Shown here one piece after another: positions 41,987 through 49,590 of a stretch of DNA of 64,000 bases (its first letter is position 1; each line of letters begins with the position of its first letter). Below the pieces are notes generated by a model. The model was not told the origin of the DNA, ran no database searches, and saw nothing but the letters and a program-made list of their open reading frames with translations. Position numbers and translations under genes: made by a program. Origin of the DNA: Streptomyces smyrnaeus (GTDB lineage: Bacteria > Actinomycetota > Actinomycetes > Streptomycetales > Streptomycetaceae); NCBI RefSeq assembly GCF_017676345.1, contig NZ_JAFFZM010000002.1, forward strand, positions 310,001 through 374,000. The letters are read 5' to 3'.

Positions 41987-42785
41987 ACCGCTTGGCGACC
42001 GCGTACGCGCCCAGCGCCGTCCACGCCAGCGCGACCGCCAGCGACCGCAGCGTCTCCCCGCCACCTAGCTGCTCCGTCCAGGCACCGCGCAGCAGGTCCG
42101 TGATCGGCGTCATCGGGAGCCAGCGGCAGATCTCGGCGATCCGGTCCGGGTAGATCTCCAGCGGCACGAAGACCCCGGAACCGGCGAACGTCGCCAACAT
42201 CAGCGGCATCGGCGTGAGCTGCGCCAGCTCCGTCGTCCGGGTGAAGGCCGACGACGCGGCGGCCAGCACCGCCATCAGCACCACGCCGAGCACCAGGCCC
42301 GCCAGCAGCAGGTCCGGCCGGGCCGGCGCCCCCGCATCCAGCAGCAGCGCCCCGCCGGCCAGCAGCAGCGCCGACTGGAGGAGACCTATGGTGACGGACG
42401 GCAGCGCGGCGGCACCCAGAATCTCCCCGTCGGCCGCCTCCCCGGTGCGCAGCCGTTTGAGCACCAACTCCTCGCGGCGCCCCACATAGACACCGACGAG
42501 ATTGCTGTAGACGGCGAACAGCAGCACCATCCCCACCGCGCCCGGCAGTACGGCCGTACCCACCGAGAGCCCGGTGCCCGACAGATCGGCCTGCTCGGCG
42601 GTGGTCTTCAACGAGAAGGTGAGTACGGTCGGCAGCAGCAGCGCCACGAACAGCGCCGGCCTGTTGCGTATCAGCAGCGTCAGCTCCGCGCGGGCCAGCG
42701 CCCGCACCCGCCGCGCCGACAGGCTGCTGATACGGGGCCGGCTCCCCCGCTGCGCGGCCCGTGCCGTGGTCGTCGTCCCGCTCAT
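41964..42785 (-). CDS. ABC-2 type exporter permease
   Basis: A 273-residue membrane protein with six helices ('LFVALLLPTVLTFSLKT', 'VGTAVLPGAVGMVLLFAVYSNLVGVYV', 'LLAGLVLGVVLMAVLAAASSAF', 'MPLMLATFAGSGVFVPLEIYPD'). 'ELTLLIRNRPALFVALLLPT' and the end 'LPMTPITDLLRG' are typical of ABC-2 drug exporters. Starts ATG 42785 after GGAGG, overlapping the ATPase gene by four bases. Works with the ATPase encoded just upstream. Confidence 0.9.
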   Translation of the reverse strand: MSGTTTTARAAQRGSRPRISSLSARRVRALARAELTLLIRNRPALFVALLLPTVLTFSLKTTAEQADLSGTGLSVGTAVLPGAVGMVLLFAVYSNLVGVYVGRREELVLKRLRTGEAADGEILGAAALPSVTIGLLQSALLLAGGALLLDAGAPARPDLLLAGLVLGVVLMAVLAAASSAFTRTTELAQLTPMPLMLATFAGSGVFVPLEIYPDRIAEICRWLPMTPITDLLRGAWTEQLGGGETLRSLAVALAWTALGAYAVAKRFRWEPRR

Positions 42786-43762
42786 GCCGGAACCTCCATG
42801 ACCGCTCGCTCGTCCCCGTGCCCCGGCCGGTTGCCCGCCTGGGCGATCTCCAAGAACGCCTCCTCCAACGAGGCCGACCTCGCCTGCAGGCCCTCCAACG
42901 CGACGCCGTTCTCGCGGGCCCACAGCAGCAGATCGGTCAGCGCCGGCTGCAGTTCGTGCGTCTTGACCGTCACGCTCCGCCCGTCCGCCGCGGCCGGAAC
43001 GCTCAGCGGCAGCCGCTCGGGGGCGACCCCCGCGGGCAGCCGGAAGGTGATCCGCGAGGGGCGCTGCGCCACCACCTGGTCCGGGGTGCCGGACGCCACG
43101 ATCCGTCCGGCCTGCATGATCGCCAGCCGGTCGGCGAGCTGCTCGGCCTCCTCCAGATAGTGCGTGGTCAACAGCACAGTCGTGCCCTCGGCCCGAAGCC
43201 CGCGCACCAGATCGGCGGTGTCCCGGCGCCCTTCGGGGTCCATCCCGGTCGTCGGCTCGTCCAGGAACAGCACCTCGGGCCGCCCGATCAGCGCCAGCGC
43301 CAGATCCAGCCGTCGCCGCTCGCCCCCGGACAGCTGCTTGACCCGTACGCCGGTCCGCCCGCCCAGCCCGACGAGTTCGAGCGCCTCGCCCGGGGGCCGG
43401 GCGTCACTGGTGACGCCCGCCCACATCGCGGCGGTCTCGGCCACCGTCAACTCGGAGGGAAAGCCCCCTTCCTGCAGCATCACGCCGGTACGGGGCCGCA
43501 CCAGGGCCCGCTCGCCGAACGGATCGAGCCCCAGCACCCGTACGGTCCCCGCGCTGGGGCGGGCCAGCCCTTCCAACACCTCCACGGTGGAGGTCTTACC
43601 GGCTCCGTTGGTGCCGAGCAGCGCGAAGATCTCTCCCTCCCGCACGGAGAAGGAGATGTCACGCACCGCCTCGAACCCGCCCTCGGCCGCCCCGGCACGT
43701 CGCCCGGCCCTCACCGGCCCCGCGTAGCGGCGTTTCAGTCCCTCGACCTCGATCGCATCCAT
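42782..43762 (-). CDS. ABC transporter ATP-binding protein (drug-export type)
   Basis: A 326-residue DrrA-like ABC ATPase: Walker A 'GTNGAGKTS' near residue 50, signature 'LSGGERRRLDLALAL', Walker B 'VLFLDEPTTGMDPEGRRD', H-loop 'LLTTHYLEEAEQLAD'. The C-terminal 80 residues hold the DrrA-type accessory domain. Part of the minus-strand group ATPase-permease-kinase-regulator, which suggests that a membrane or antibiotic signal controls export. Confidence 0.92.
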   Translation of the reverse strand: MDAIEVEGLKRRYAGPVRAGRRAGAAEGGFEAVRDISFSVREGEIFALLGTNGAGKTSTVEVLEGLARPSAGTVRVLGLDPFGERALVRPRTGVMLQEGGFPSELTVAETAAMWAGVTSDARPPGEALELVGLGGRTGVRVKQLSGGERRRLDLALALIGRPEVLFLDEPTTGMDPEGRRDTADLVRGLRAEGTTVLLTTHYLEEAEQLADRLAIMQAGRIVASGTPDQVVAQRPSRITFRLPAGVAPERLPLSVPAAADGRSVTVKTHELQPALTDLLLWARENGVALEGLQARSASLEEAFLEIAQAGNRPGHGDERAVMEVPA

Positions 43763-43912
43763 GCCTCCAGGCTTCCGCCGAACCGGCCGCGGGGGCAGTG
43801 CACGCGGTCATGGGTACGGATGACAAACGTCATCCCGGGGCGCCGTGGACGGTACGGCGCGGGGGAAGTTCCTGGGCACACACGGCGCGTGCGGTACGCG
43901 GCTCACCCGAAA

Positions 43913-44273
43913 TCACAGGCGGATCGCTCCGAGCAGCCGCTCCCACGGGAACGCCGCTGCGTCCCCCTGCTTCGGCCGGTGCGGCTCGCCCGGAGCGAAC
44001 ACCACCCGCACACCCTGCTCGCGCAGGGTCACCACGGCGCGGCCCACGGCGGGCTGTGCCCCCCAGTGCTGTCGACCAGAACGGTGCGGCTACGACCGGT
44101 ACGCCCAGGTGGACGGCCTCCGCAGGAATTCCCAACGCGGCAGTGTCGGTGATTCCGGCGGCCCACTTGCACGCACTTGTCGTCGTCAACGGCGCGACGA
44201 GCATCGCGTCCGCCTCGGGCAGGCCGCCCGATTCGCCGGGGAGCCCGGACCAGCGGTTCGTGCCCGGCTGCAA
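43913..44273 (-). pseudogene. Flavoprotein (PPC decarboxylase-like) remnant
   Basis: A minus-strand fragment of a flavoprotein of the phosphopantothenoylcysteine decarboxylase family. 'EADAMLVAPLTTTSACKWAAGITDTAALGIPAEAVHLGVPVVAAPFWSTALGG' in one frame matches the flavin-binding core, and the rest 'AVGRAVVTLREQGVRVVFAPGEPHRPKQGDAAAFPWERLLGAIRL' continues in another frame. The shift lies in a run of six C on the plus strand (44059-44064), so a sequencing slip is possible there. The N-terminal third is missing altogether, which argues for genuine decay. Confidence 0.7.
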
Positions 44274-44550
44274 CGCACACCCGAATGCTTAAGCCCACCG
44301 GCTGATGTTCCGTAGCCCACAGCAGCAGCGAAACCGGGCACCTCAGCGTTCCAACCCAGCCGCTCATCGAACCGGGCCACCGAGTGGAACTCCTCAGCCA
44401 ACCGGTCCGCGTACACCTCGGCGTACACCGCGAGGAGCTGCGGTTGATCCCGTCCAGGTCATCAGCCCCGCGACGCCGGATTCGCAGCTTGGTCAGCACG
44501 CTCCCGTCTGGTCTGTGTGCAGGAGTGCGCAAGTCAGATCCATCCATCAA
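44274..44550 (-). pseudogene. GNAT acetyltransferase N-terminal remnant
   Basis: A truncated GNAT-like gene: from ATG 44550 one frame encodes 'TKLRIRRRGADDLDGINRS', then, after a one-base shift near 44445, another frame continues 'LLAVYAEVYADRLAEEFHSVARFDERLGWNAEVPGFAAAVGYGTS', typical of the GNAT N-terminus. The acetyl-CoA-binding half is absent; sequence passes directly into the flavoprotein fragment. A deletion appears to have joined two genes of a former accessory locus. Confidence 0.65.
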
Positions 44551-44696
44551 CGCGGCAGCACCTCAAAGGCGTTCCTGACCGACGTGCGCATAGTGCTCTG
44601 GTCGCCCCCTAAGGCCCTCCGGGCACGGAGACCGCTGCGGCCCTCCCAACGCAGGCGTACCGTTTTGAGTGTCGAGGGTCAGAACGGAGAACACGT

Positions 44697-45887
44697 ATGC
44701 CGGAGAGCAGCGACACGCACATCGGCACTCGTCTCCGCGAGGCGAGGAAGCGCGCTGGACTGACGCAGCGGGGGTTGGCTTCCGCGTCCGGGGTGTCCGT
44801 CTCCTTGATCCGCAAGTTGGAGCAGCAGGAAGTCCAGGAAACGCGGTTGGAGACGGCACGGGCGTTGGCCGTCGCGTTGCGCGTGCCGACCAGCGCGCTG
44901 TTGCGCCGTGACGACGGAATGGACGACGCGGAGCCTGTCGGGCCCTGGGAGCAGGTACGTGCGGCGCTCACCGCACCGCGGCAGCCGTCTGATGTGACGG
45001 ACGCCGAACCCACTGCGCGGGGGCTGGGCGCAGCCCTGCGGGCCACAGAGCCGCTGTTCGCGGGCGACCGGTTCGCGGAACTGGCCGTAGTGCTCCCTCA
45101 TCTGCTGCGCGATGCCGATGCTCTGGACGACGAAGAACCACATACTCGTGCGATCCGGGGCCGGTTGCTTCAGCTGACGGGATGGCTGTTGACGCAGAAC
45201 CGTCAGTTCGAGGCGGCGAATCATGCTCTTGACCGGGCGCAAGCCGAGGCTACTGACCGGCTGGACGGCGCGGCAACAGCCACCATCCAGTGCTGGCTCC
45301 TTCTGCGAACCGGTCGCGTGGGTGAGGCTCGCGAGCTGGCCGAGCGGTGGGCGGACGAGACCGAGCCGCGGCTGTCTCGGGCGACGGCGGACGAACTGGC
45401 GAGCTGGGGCTGGCTGATGCTGCGCGTCTCGGCGGCGTCGGTGCGCGACGCACGCCAAGGCCAGGCGGCGGATGCCCTCCGTATGGCGAGCGCTGCGGCT
45501 GCGGCCTTGGGCCGCGAACACTCGCCGGAAGGCGACTGGCTGCGCACTTTCGGTCCCACCACAGTGGTACTGAAAGCCGCCGAACACGAGGCGGTGACGG
45601 GGCGCCCGGATCGTGTGCTGGCGGCCTCCGAGCAGGTACCGCTCGATGAGCTGCCGCGCACGTCGAACAATCGCAACAGGCACCTTCTCGATGTCGCCGA
45701 TGCCCACGCACGGCTTCGCCGGTACGGGGAAGCCGTGGACGTACTGCGAGAGATTCAGGCCGCGTCCCCTCAGTGGTTGCCGCAGCAGCGCTACGCCCGG
45801 GACATTCTTGGGCGGATCGTTCGGCGGCGCCGCACGCTGACTCCGGAGATGCGCGGGCTTGCTGATGCCGTCCGGCTACCTCTGTAG
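44697..45887 (+). CDS. XRE-family HTH regulator with TPR-like domain
   Basis: A 396-residue protein. Residues 12-68 form a Cro/C1-type helix-turn-helix ('IGTRLREARKRAGLTQRGLASASGVSVSLIRKLEQQE'), the rest is an all-helical TPR-like region without other recognised domain. This size class is common in Streptomyces orphan regulators often next to flavoprotein and GNAT genes like the decayed pair just upstream. Start ATG after a CGGAG at about 44685; divergent from the pseudogenes. Target unknown. Confidence 0.85.
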   Translation: MPESSDTHIGTRLREARKRAGLTQRGLASASGVSVSLIRKLEQQEVQETRLETARALAVALRVPTSALLRRDDGMDDAEPVGPWEQVRAALTAPRQPSDVTDAEPTARGLGAALRATEPLFAGDRFAELAVVLPHLLRDADALDDEEPHTRAIRGRLLQLTGWLLTQNRQFEAANHALDRAQAEATDRLDGAATATIQCWLLLRTGRVGEARELAERWADETEPRLSRATADELASWGWLMLRVSAASVRDARQGQAADALRMASAAAAALGREHSPEGDWLRTFGPTTVVLKAAEHEAVTGRPDRVLAASEQVPLDELPRTSNNRNRHLLDVADAHARLRRYGEAVDVLREIQAASPQWLPQQRYARDILGRIVRRRRTLTPEMRGLADAVRLPL

Positions 45888-46017
45888 GCCGTAACTCGCG
45901 TGACCGCGTTGGCACTTCGGGGACGGCGTTGCGGAAAGTGCCATGGTGAGCAGTGCCGCAGTGGTCCTACGGTCAGTGATCAGACGATCACCGTCGAAGT
46001 CGCCGGGAGAGGTCCCG

Positions 46018-46257
46018 ATGCAGAGACCACTGAGGGCATCCATGAGGGCGCAGACCGAAGGTAAGCGTGAGGACGTTGGTGACCGCCTGTCCCACGGATC
46101 GGGTCGCCACGTGAGCTCGGTCGACCAAGGCCACGAGGGCCCGTACGGCACGTGCCGTGGCTGCGGTAGGCCGATCCGGCTGACGACCATTGAGGAGAAC
46201 GGGACCAGGGTGATCCGGGCCCGTTGCTGCCCGCAATCGGAGGCGCCCCGTGGCTGA
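46018..46257 (+). CDS. Small zinc-ribbon protein
   Basis: A 79-residue protein with 'GTCRGCGRPIRL' and 'IRARCCPQ', four cysteines spaced as a zinc ribbon near the C-terminus, preceded by a disordered basic region. Start ATG has GGGAGAGG upstream; an earlier in-frame ATG at 45943 is possible. It overlaps the next gene by eight bases, so the two are probably one operon. GTGATC AGAC GATCAC (45976-45991) lies just upstream and may be an operator. Function unknown. Confidence 0.6.
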   Translation: MQRPLRASMRAQTEGKREDVGDRLSHGSGRHVSSVDQGHEGPYGTCRGCGRPIRLTTIEENGTRVIRARCCPQSEAPRG

Positions 46258-46954
46258 GAACCGTGAGCGGCCGGTCGTGAGGGCTGAGGATCCGGCGCGG
46301 CAGATCGGACCGCAGTTCGAGGCGGTCCGGCCGCTGCGCCGGGCCCCTTCACCTGGCGATCCCGCTGTTCCCGCTGTTCCCGGCGACCTCCTGGTCCTGG
46401 TGGCCGAAACCCTGGGGCGCAGCGGTGCCGGTACGGACACCGCTCCCATGACGCCTCGCGGCTGGGTGGAGGTGACGGACACCGAGCGGGCCGCGGCCCT
46501 CACCGTTCTCGCATGGCGGGCGCGGGGCGCCGAGATGCGGCATCGGGCCACGCACGACGCCAGCCGACTGGCCGCATGGGCGGCGGCTGAGGCCGCTGTC
46601 TGGCACAAGTCGTCCACCCTCGCGGACCACTACTTCCATGTGCCGTCCGGTCGGCTGTCGGGCATCATCCCCGCGCAGGTGCAGTTGGAGGCCGCGGTGC
46701 GGTTGCTGGCCGCCGCACGGACCGGCGTGCTGCCGCCTGCCCCCTACCGCTGCGCGGTCTGCGGCACCGACCGGAACCTCCGGGTGCGCAGCTATGAGCG
46801 GGGGTCCGGGCCCGGCCGGGAGGAGTTGCTCTGCCCGATCTGCACGGGGCTGCCCGCCGATCCGGACGAGATCCCCGAGGGCGTGGACGCGCTCTGCCGG
46901 TGGCTGCGGCAAGGCCGCGCGCGGGCACAGCAGCGCCCGCCGCACCGCATCTGA
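46250..46954 (+). CDS. Hypothetical protein with C-terminal zinc ribbon
   Basis: A 234-residue protein: disordered N-terminus, a helical middle ('RAAALTVLAWRARGAEMRHRATHDASRLAAWAAAEAAVWHKSS'), then 'YRCAVCGTDRNLRVRSYERGSGPGREELLCPICTG', a Cys4 zinc ribbon near residue 170. It may be a nucleic-acid-linked accessory protein; no family recognised. Overlapped at its start by the small zinc-ribbon gene. Confidence 0.6.
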   Translation: MAENRERPVVRAEDPARQIGPQFEAVRPLRRAPSPGDPAVPAVPGDLLVLVAETLGRSGAGTDTAPMTPRGWVEVTDTERAAALTVLAWRARGAEMRHRATHDASRLAAWAAAEAAVWHKSSTLADHYFHVPSGRLSGIIPAQVQLEAAVRLLAAARTGVLPPAPYRCAVCGTDRNLRVRSYERGSGPGREELLCPICTGLPADPDEIPEGVDALCRWLRQGRARAQQRPPHRI

Positions 46955-47239
46955 CCTCCGCAAAGGCCTCCGGCCTCGGGCAAGCCGCCACGCACGGGGG
47001 CCTGGGGAGTCCGCTCTGGGGGGCTCCGCTTTGGGGGCTCCGCCTGGGGGAGCCGTCTGGGGGCTCCGCCTAGGGGGCTGCCGCCCTGTGGTCGCGGATT
47101 CGTCTTCTCGCTCCGCTCGTGGCACGCCGGTGGGGGTGGGCCGAGGGTGCGACCCCATTTTGGGAAAGGTGGTGCGGGCGTGCTTCGTGCGCCCCCAGAT
47201 GAGGCGTGCGCCCGGGTGGTGCGGGAGGGGGCAACGCAG
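46955..47239. other. Non-coding gap with GGGGGCTCCGC repeats
   Basis: Most of the space between the zinc-ribbon gene and the tRNA terminator. It has four or five imperfect copies of a GGGGGCTCCGC-type motif (about 47012-47080) in a slippage-prone array; no coding potential seen. The hairpin at its right end is listed separately. Confidence 0.5.
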
Positions 47240-47271
47240 AAACGCCCGGCTGGGAGACCAGCCGGGCGTTT
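47240..47271. terminator. Hairpin after the tRNA-Gly pair
   Basis: AAACGCCCGGCTGG (47240-47253) pairs with CCAGCCGGGCGTTT (47258-47271) around GAGA. Transcribed on the minus strand it follows the 3' end of tRNA-Gly(GCC) by ten bases and would end a tRNA transcript. Confidence 0.85.
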
Positions 47272-47281
47272 CATCGAAGTG

Positions 47282-47354
47282 AGCGGACGACGAGGCTCGA
47301 ACTCGCGACCTCAACCTTGGCAAGGTTGCGCTCTACCAACTGAGCTACGTCCGC
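47282..47354 (-). tRNA. tRNA-Gly(GCC), second copy
   Basis: Identical over all 73 positions to the gene at 39664-39736. It is canonical in every arm (D-loop G18G19, T-loop TTCGAGC, anticodon GCC, discriminator U73). It lies 79 bases downstream of the unusual tRNA-Gly(UCC), same strand, so both are probably cut from one precursor. Confidence 0.98.
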
Positions 47355-47433
47355 ATTGCCTCCACCCGGCTCTCACCGAGTGGCGCGACCAATACTCTAC
47401 CTGATCGTTTCCGATCGGCGGTCGGTACTGGAG

Positions 47434-47505
47434 AGCGGGTGACAGGAATCGCACACTGCGCCTCCCTCTTGGAAAGAGGGCGCTCTACTACTGAGCTACA
47501 CCCGC
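47434..47505 (-). tRNA. Divergent tRNA-Gly(UCC), non-canonical elbow
   Basis: A 72-nt tRNA gene with perfect acceptor (GCGGGTG/CACCCGC), D (GCTC/GAGC) and anticodon (CCCTC/GAGGG) stems, anticodon loop TTTCCAA and discriminator U73. Two features depart from all normal elongator tRNAs: the D-loop is AGTAGTA, so G18 is replaced by A, and the T-arm reads CAGTG-TGCGATT-CCTGT, in which residue 55 is G (GUGC instead of GTPsiC) and only one of five T-stem pairs can form in the normal register. A shifted three-pair CAG/CTG stem is possible. It could be a decayed copy, but the stems other than the T-stem are intact. Confidence 0.88.
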
Positions 47506-47927
47506 ACGCTTGCTTGAGGTCCTCCCTTTCGGGTGGCTCCCTCGCGGCGTGCCTTGACTCTAGCCGATCACCCGGGGTCCCTGGCAAGTCGAGTCCCGGA
47601 CCCCGTCGTTCCGGCTGCGGGGCCGGACTGCCGAGCGGCGCCGGACCGCCCCTCGCGGCAGCGATCCGGCGCGGGAGGGGAGCAGCTGTCAGAGGCTCCG
47701 GCGGGGGAGGAACGGCATGCCGCCGCCCGGCGTCGAGTCCCGCGGGGAGGGCGCCGCTTGCCCCGCGCCGCGTTCCCGTGTGCACGTTCCGTGCGCTCTC
47801 GCTCCTCGCGGCGTCCCTCCCGTCCCGTGCGGCGAGCAGCCACCGGGGGGGGCGTCCACCGGCCGGAGGCCGGAAAGGCGCGGGGCGGGAGGGAGCGGGA
47901 CGGTCGCAGGCGGGTGGCAGCCTCGGC
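47506..47927. other. Gap between tRNA-Gly and the Lsr2-like gene
   Basis: A 422-base stretch. Apart from the candidate tRNA promoter, no ORF with a ribosome site and no strong hairpin with a T-run was found. It is highly GC-rich with a short run of eight G at about 47845. Confidence 0.45.
47557..47587 (-). promoter_or_regulatory. Candidate promoter for the tRNA-Gly pair
   Basis: Reading the minus strand, TTGCCA (47587-47582) and TAGAGT (47562-47557) are separated by 19 bases, and transcription would start about 45 bases before the first tRNA. The spacer is one to two bases longer than ideal. Confidence 0.35.
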
Positions 47928-48245
47928 TCAGCCGGCGGCGCGGAACGCCTCGTAGACCTTCTTGGGGATGCGCCCCCGGGCGGGCACGTCGAAACCGTTC
48001 GACTCCGCCCAGGCGCGCACCGCACGGGGGTCCGGGTCGATGGAGGTCCGGCGGTAGGTCTTGCCGGACCTGGCCCGCTTGCGGCCGGCCTCGACGAAGG
48101 GTGCCAGCTCGGTGCGGAGCCGCTTGGCGTTGTCGGAGTTCAGGTCGATCTCATAGGTCTTGCCGTCGAGGCCGAAGGAGACCGTCTCCGCCGCTTCTCC
48201 GCCATCGATGTCGTCGGAGAGCATGACTACTACGCGCTGTGCCAC
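47928..48245 (-). CDS. Lsr2-family nucleoid-associated protein
   Basis: A 105-residue Lsr2 homologue. The N-terminal dimerisation half is '[44 protein letters not shown]', and the C-terminal DNA-binding half carries '[21 protein letters not shown]', where RGR is the AT-hook-like minor-groove motif seen in Lsr2. Streptomyces carry two paralogues (Lsr2 and LsrL); this smaller locus is likely the LsrL type. GTG 48245 follows GGAAGGA. It shares a divergent region with purS. Confidence 0.92.
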   Translation of the reverse strand: MAQRVVVMLSDDIDGGEAAETVSFGLDGKTYEIDLNSDNAKRLRTELAPFVEAGRKRARSGKTYRRTSIDPDPRAVRAWAESNGFDVPARGRIPKKVYEAFRAAG

Positions 48246-48601
48246 GGATATCGGTCCTTCCTCAGGATCACGAAAGGGGGTCACCCGGCATTACGGCGTC
48301 GTCACAATGCCCCCCGCCGACCGGCGGGTATGCGGGGCGAACCCGAGTAGGAGACAGGTTCTTATTCAACTATGTGCCGCACCGGCACCGGAGTGCAAAG
48401 GATGCACAAAGATTGCAGCCCGCGGAATTGATTCCGGTTCCGGCCGCAATCGGGACCCTACTTTTTTCCCGCCGATTTTCCCAGTGCTTCGCGAAGTCCT
48501 ACCAGGATCGGCACAGAACACAGTACACATATCAACGCGCGTAGATTCTGATGCCGGGTACGCTGGCCAGCGCAGCGCCCCGCTAAGCACTAGGAGTACC
48601 T
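48246..48601. other. Divergent region between lsr2-like and purS
   Basis: A 356-base gap with AT-rich patches (about 48356-48375 and 48449-48480) unusual for this genome, fitting promoters in both directions and possibly binding by AT-selective nucleoid proteins such as the neighbouring Lsr2-family protein. No exact operator could be defined. Confidence 0.5.
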
Positions 48602-48910
48602 GTGGCTCGCGTCGTCGTCGACGTCATGCTGAAGCCGGAGATCCTCGACCCCCAGGGACAGGCGGTGCAGCGCGCACTGCCCCGCCTGGGTTTCGAGGGT
48701 GTCTCCGATGTCCGCCAGGGCAAGCGCTTCGAACTCGAAGTGGAGGGCCCCGTGGACGGGGACGCCCTCGCCCGCATACACGAACTCGCCGAGACCTTTC
48801 TGGCCAACACCGTGATCGAGGACTTCACCGTCCGCGTCCAGGATGCGGACGGCAACGAACGTCCCGTCGAGGCGGGCACGGATGCCGCGTCCGAGGGAGC
48901 AGTGGCGTGA
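48602..48910 (+). CDS. purS: FGAM synthetase subunit PurS
   Basis: A 102-residue subunit that joins PurL and PurQ in the FGAM synthetase complex. '[50 protein letters not shown]' is the PurS fold. GTG start at 48602 after TAGGAG; the stop overlaps purQ by four bases (GTGA), so purS, purQ and purL are translated as a unit. Confidence 0.95.
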   Translation: MARVVVDVMLKPEILDPQGQAVQRALPRLGFEGVSDVRQGKRFELEVEGPVDGDALARIHELAETFLANTVIEDFTVRVQDADGNERPVEAGTDAASEGAVA

Positions 48911-49590
48911 CCACCCGTATCGGCGTCGTCACTTTTCCCGGTTCCCTCGACGACAGCGACGCGCGCCGCGCCGTCCGTATCGCGGGTGGAGAAGCCGTCG
49001 CCCTCTGGCACCGCGACAAGGACCTGCGCAAGCAGCAGGTCGACGCGATCGTGCTGCCGGGCGGATTCTCCTACGGCGACTATCTGCGGTGCGGCGCAAT
49101 TGCCCGGTTCTCGCCCATCATGGAGTCGGTCGTCGAACAGGCGAAGGCCGGAATGCCGGTGCTCGGCATCTGCAACGGTTTCCAGATCCTGTGTGAAACC
49201 CATCTGCTGCCCGGTGCGTTGACCCGCAACGACCATCTGCACTTCGTCTGCCGCGACCAGCGGCTCCGCGTGGAGAACGCCACGACCGCCTGGACCTCGG
49301 ACTACGCCGACGGCCAGGAGATCGTCGTCCCGCTCAAGAACGGTGAGGGCGGCTACGTCGCCGACGAGCGCACCCTGGACGAGCTGGAGGGGGAGGGCCG
49401 CGTCGTCTTCCGCTACCTCGACGGCAACCCCAACGGGTCGCGCCGCGACATCGCCGGAATCACCAACGAGGCCGGGAACGTGGTCGGCCTCATGCCGCAT
49501 CCCGAGCACGCCGTGGAGGCCCTGACCGGGCCGACGACCGACGGGCTCGGATTCTTCACCTCGGCCCTGAAGAAGCTGGTCGCCTCATGA
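48907..49590 (+). CDS. purQ: FGAM synthetase glutaminase subunit PurQ
   Basis: A 227-residue class I glutamine amidotransferase that supplies ammonia to PurL. '[20 protein letters not shown]', '[22 protein letters not shown]', the nucleophile cysteine in '[13 protein letters not shown]' near residue 90, and the His-Glu pair in '[13 protein letters not shown]' are all intact. Overlaps purS by four bases at its start and purL by four at its end. Confidence 0.96.
   Translation: MTTRIGVVTFPGSLDDSDARRAVRIAGGEAVALWHRDKDLRKQQVDAIVLPGGFSYGDYLRCGAIARFSPIMESVVEQAKAGMPVLGICNGFQILCETHLLPGALTRNDHLHFVCRDQRLRVENATTAWTSDYADGQEIVVPLKNGEGGYVADERTLDELEGEGRVVFRYLDGNPNGSRRDIAGITNEAGNVVGLMPHPEHAVEALTGPTTDGLGFFTSALKKLVAS

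Noticed and set aside
44054..44069. Frameshift in the flavoprotein fragment as proof of a pseudogene
   Set aside because: The shift falls in a run of six C and could be a sequencing slip. The pseudogene call rests instead on the missing N-terminus and the broken GNAT fragment.
47012..47080. GGGGGCTCCGC array as a CRISPR or VNTR
   Set aside because: Units are irregular in length and spacing, with no unique spacers. It is slippage-prone GC repeat.
48246..48601. Purine riboswitch ahead of purS
   Set aside because: No conserved purine-aptamer junction bases or suitable stems could be found; the AT-rich patches are better explained by promoters.
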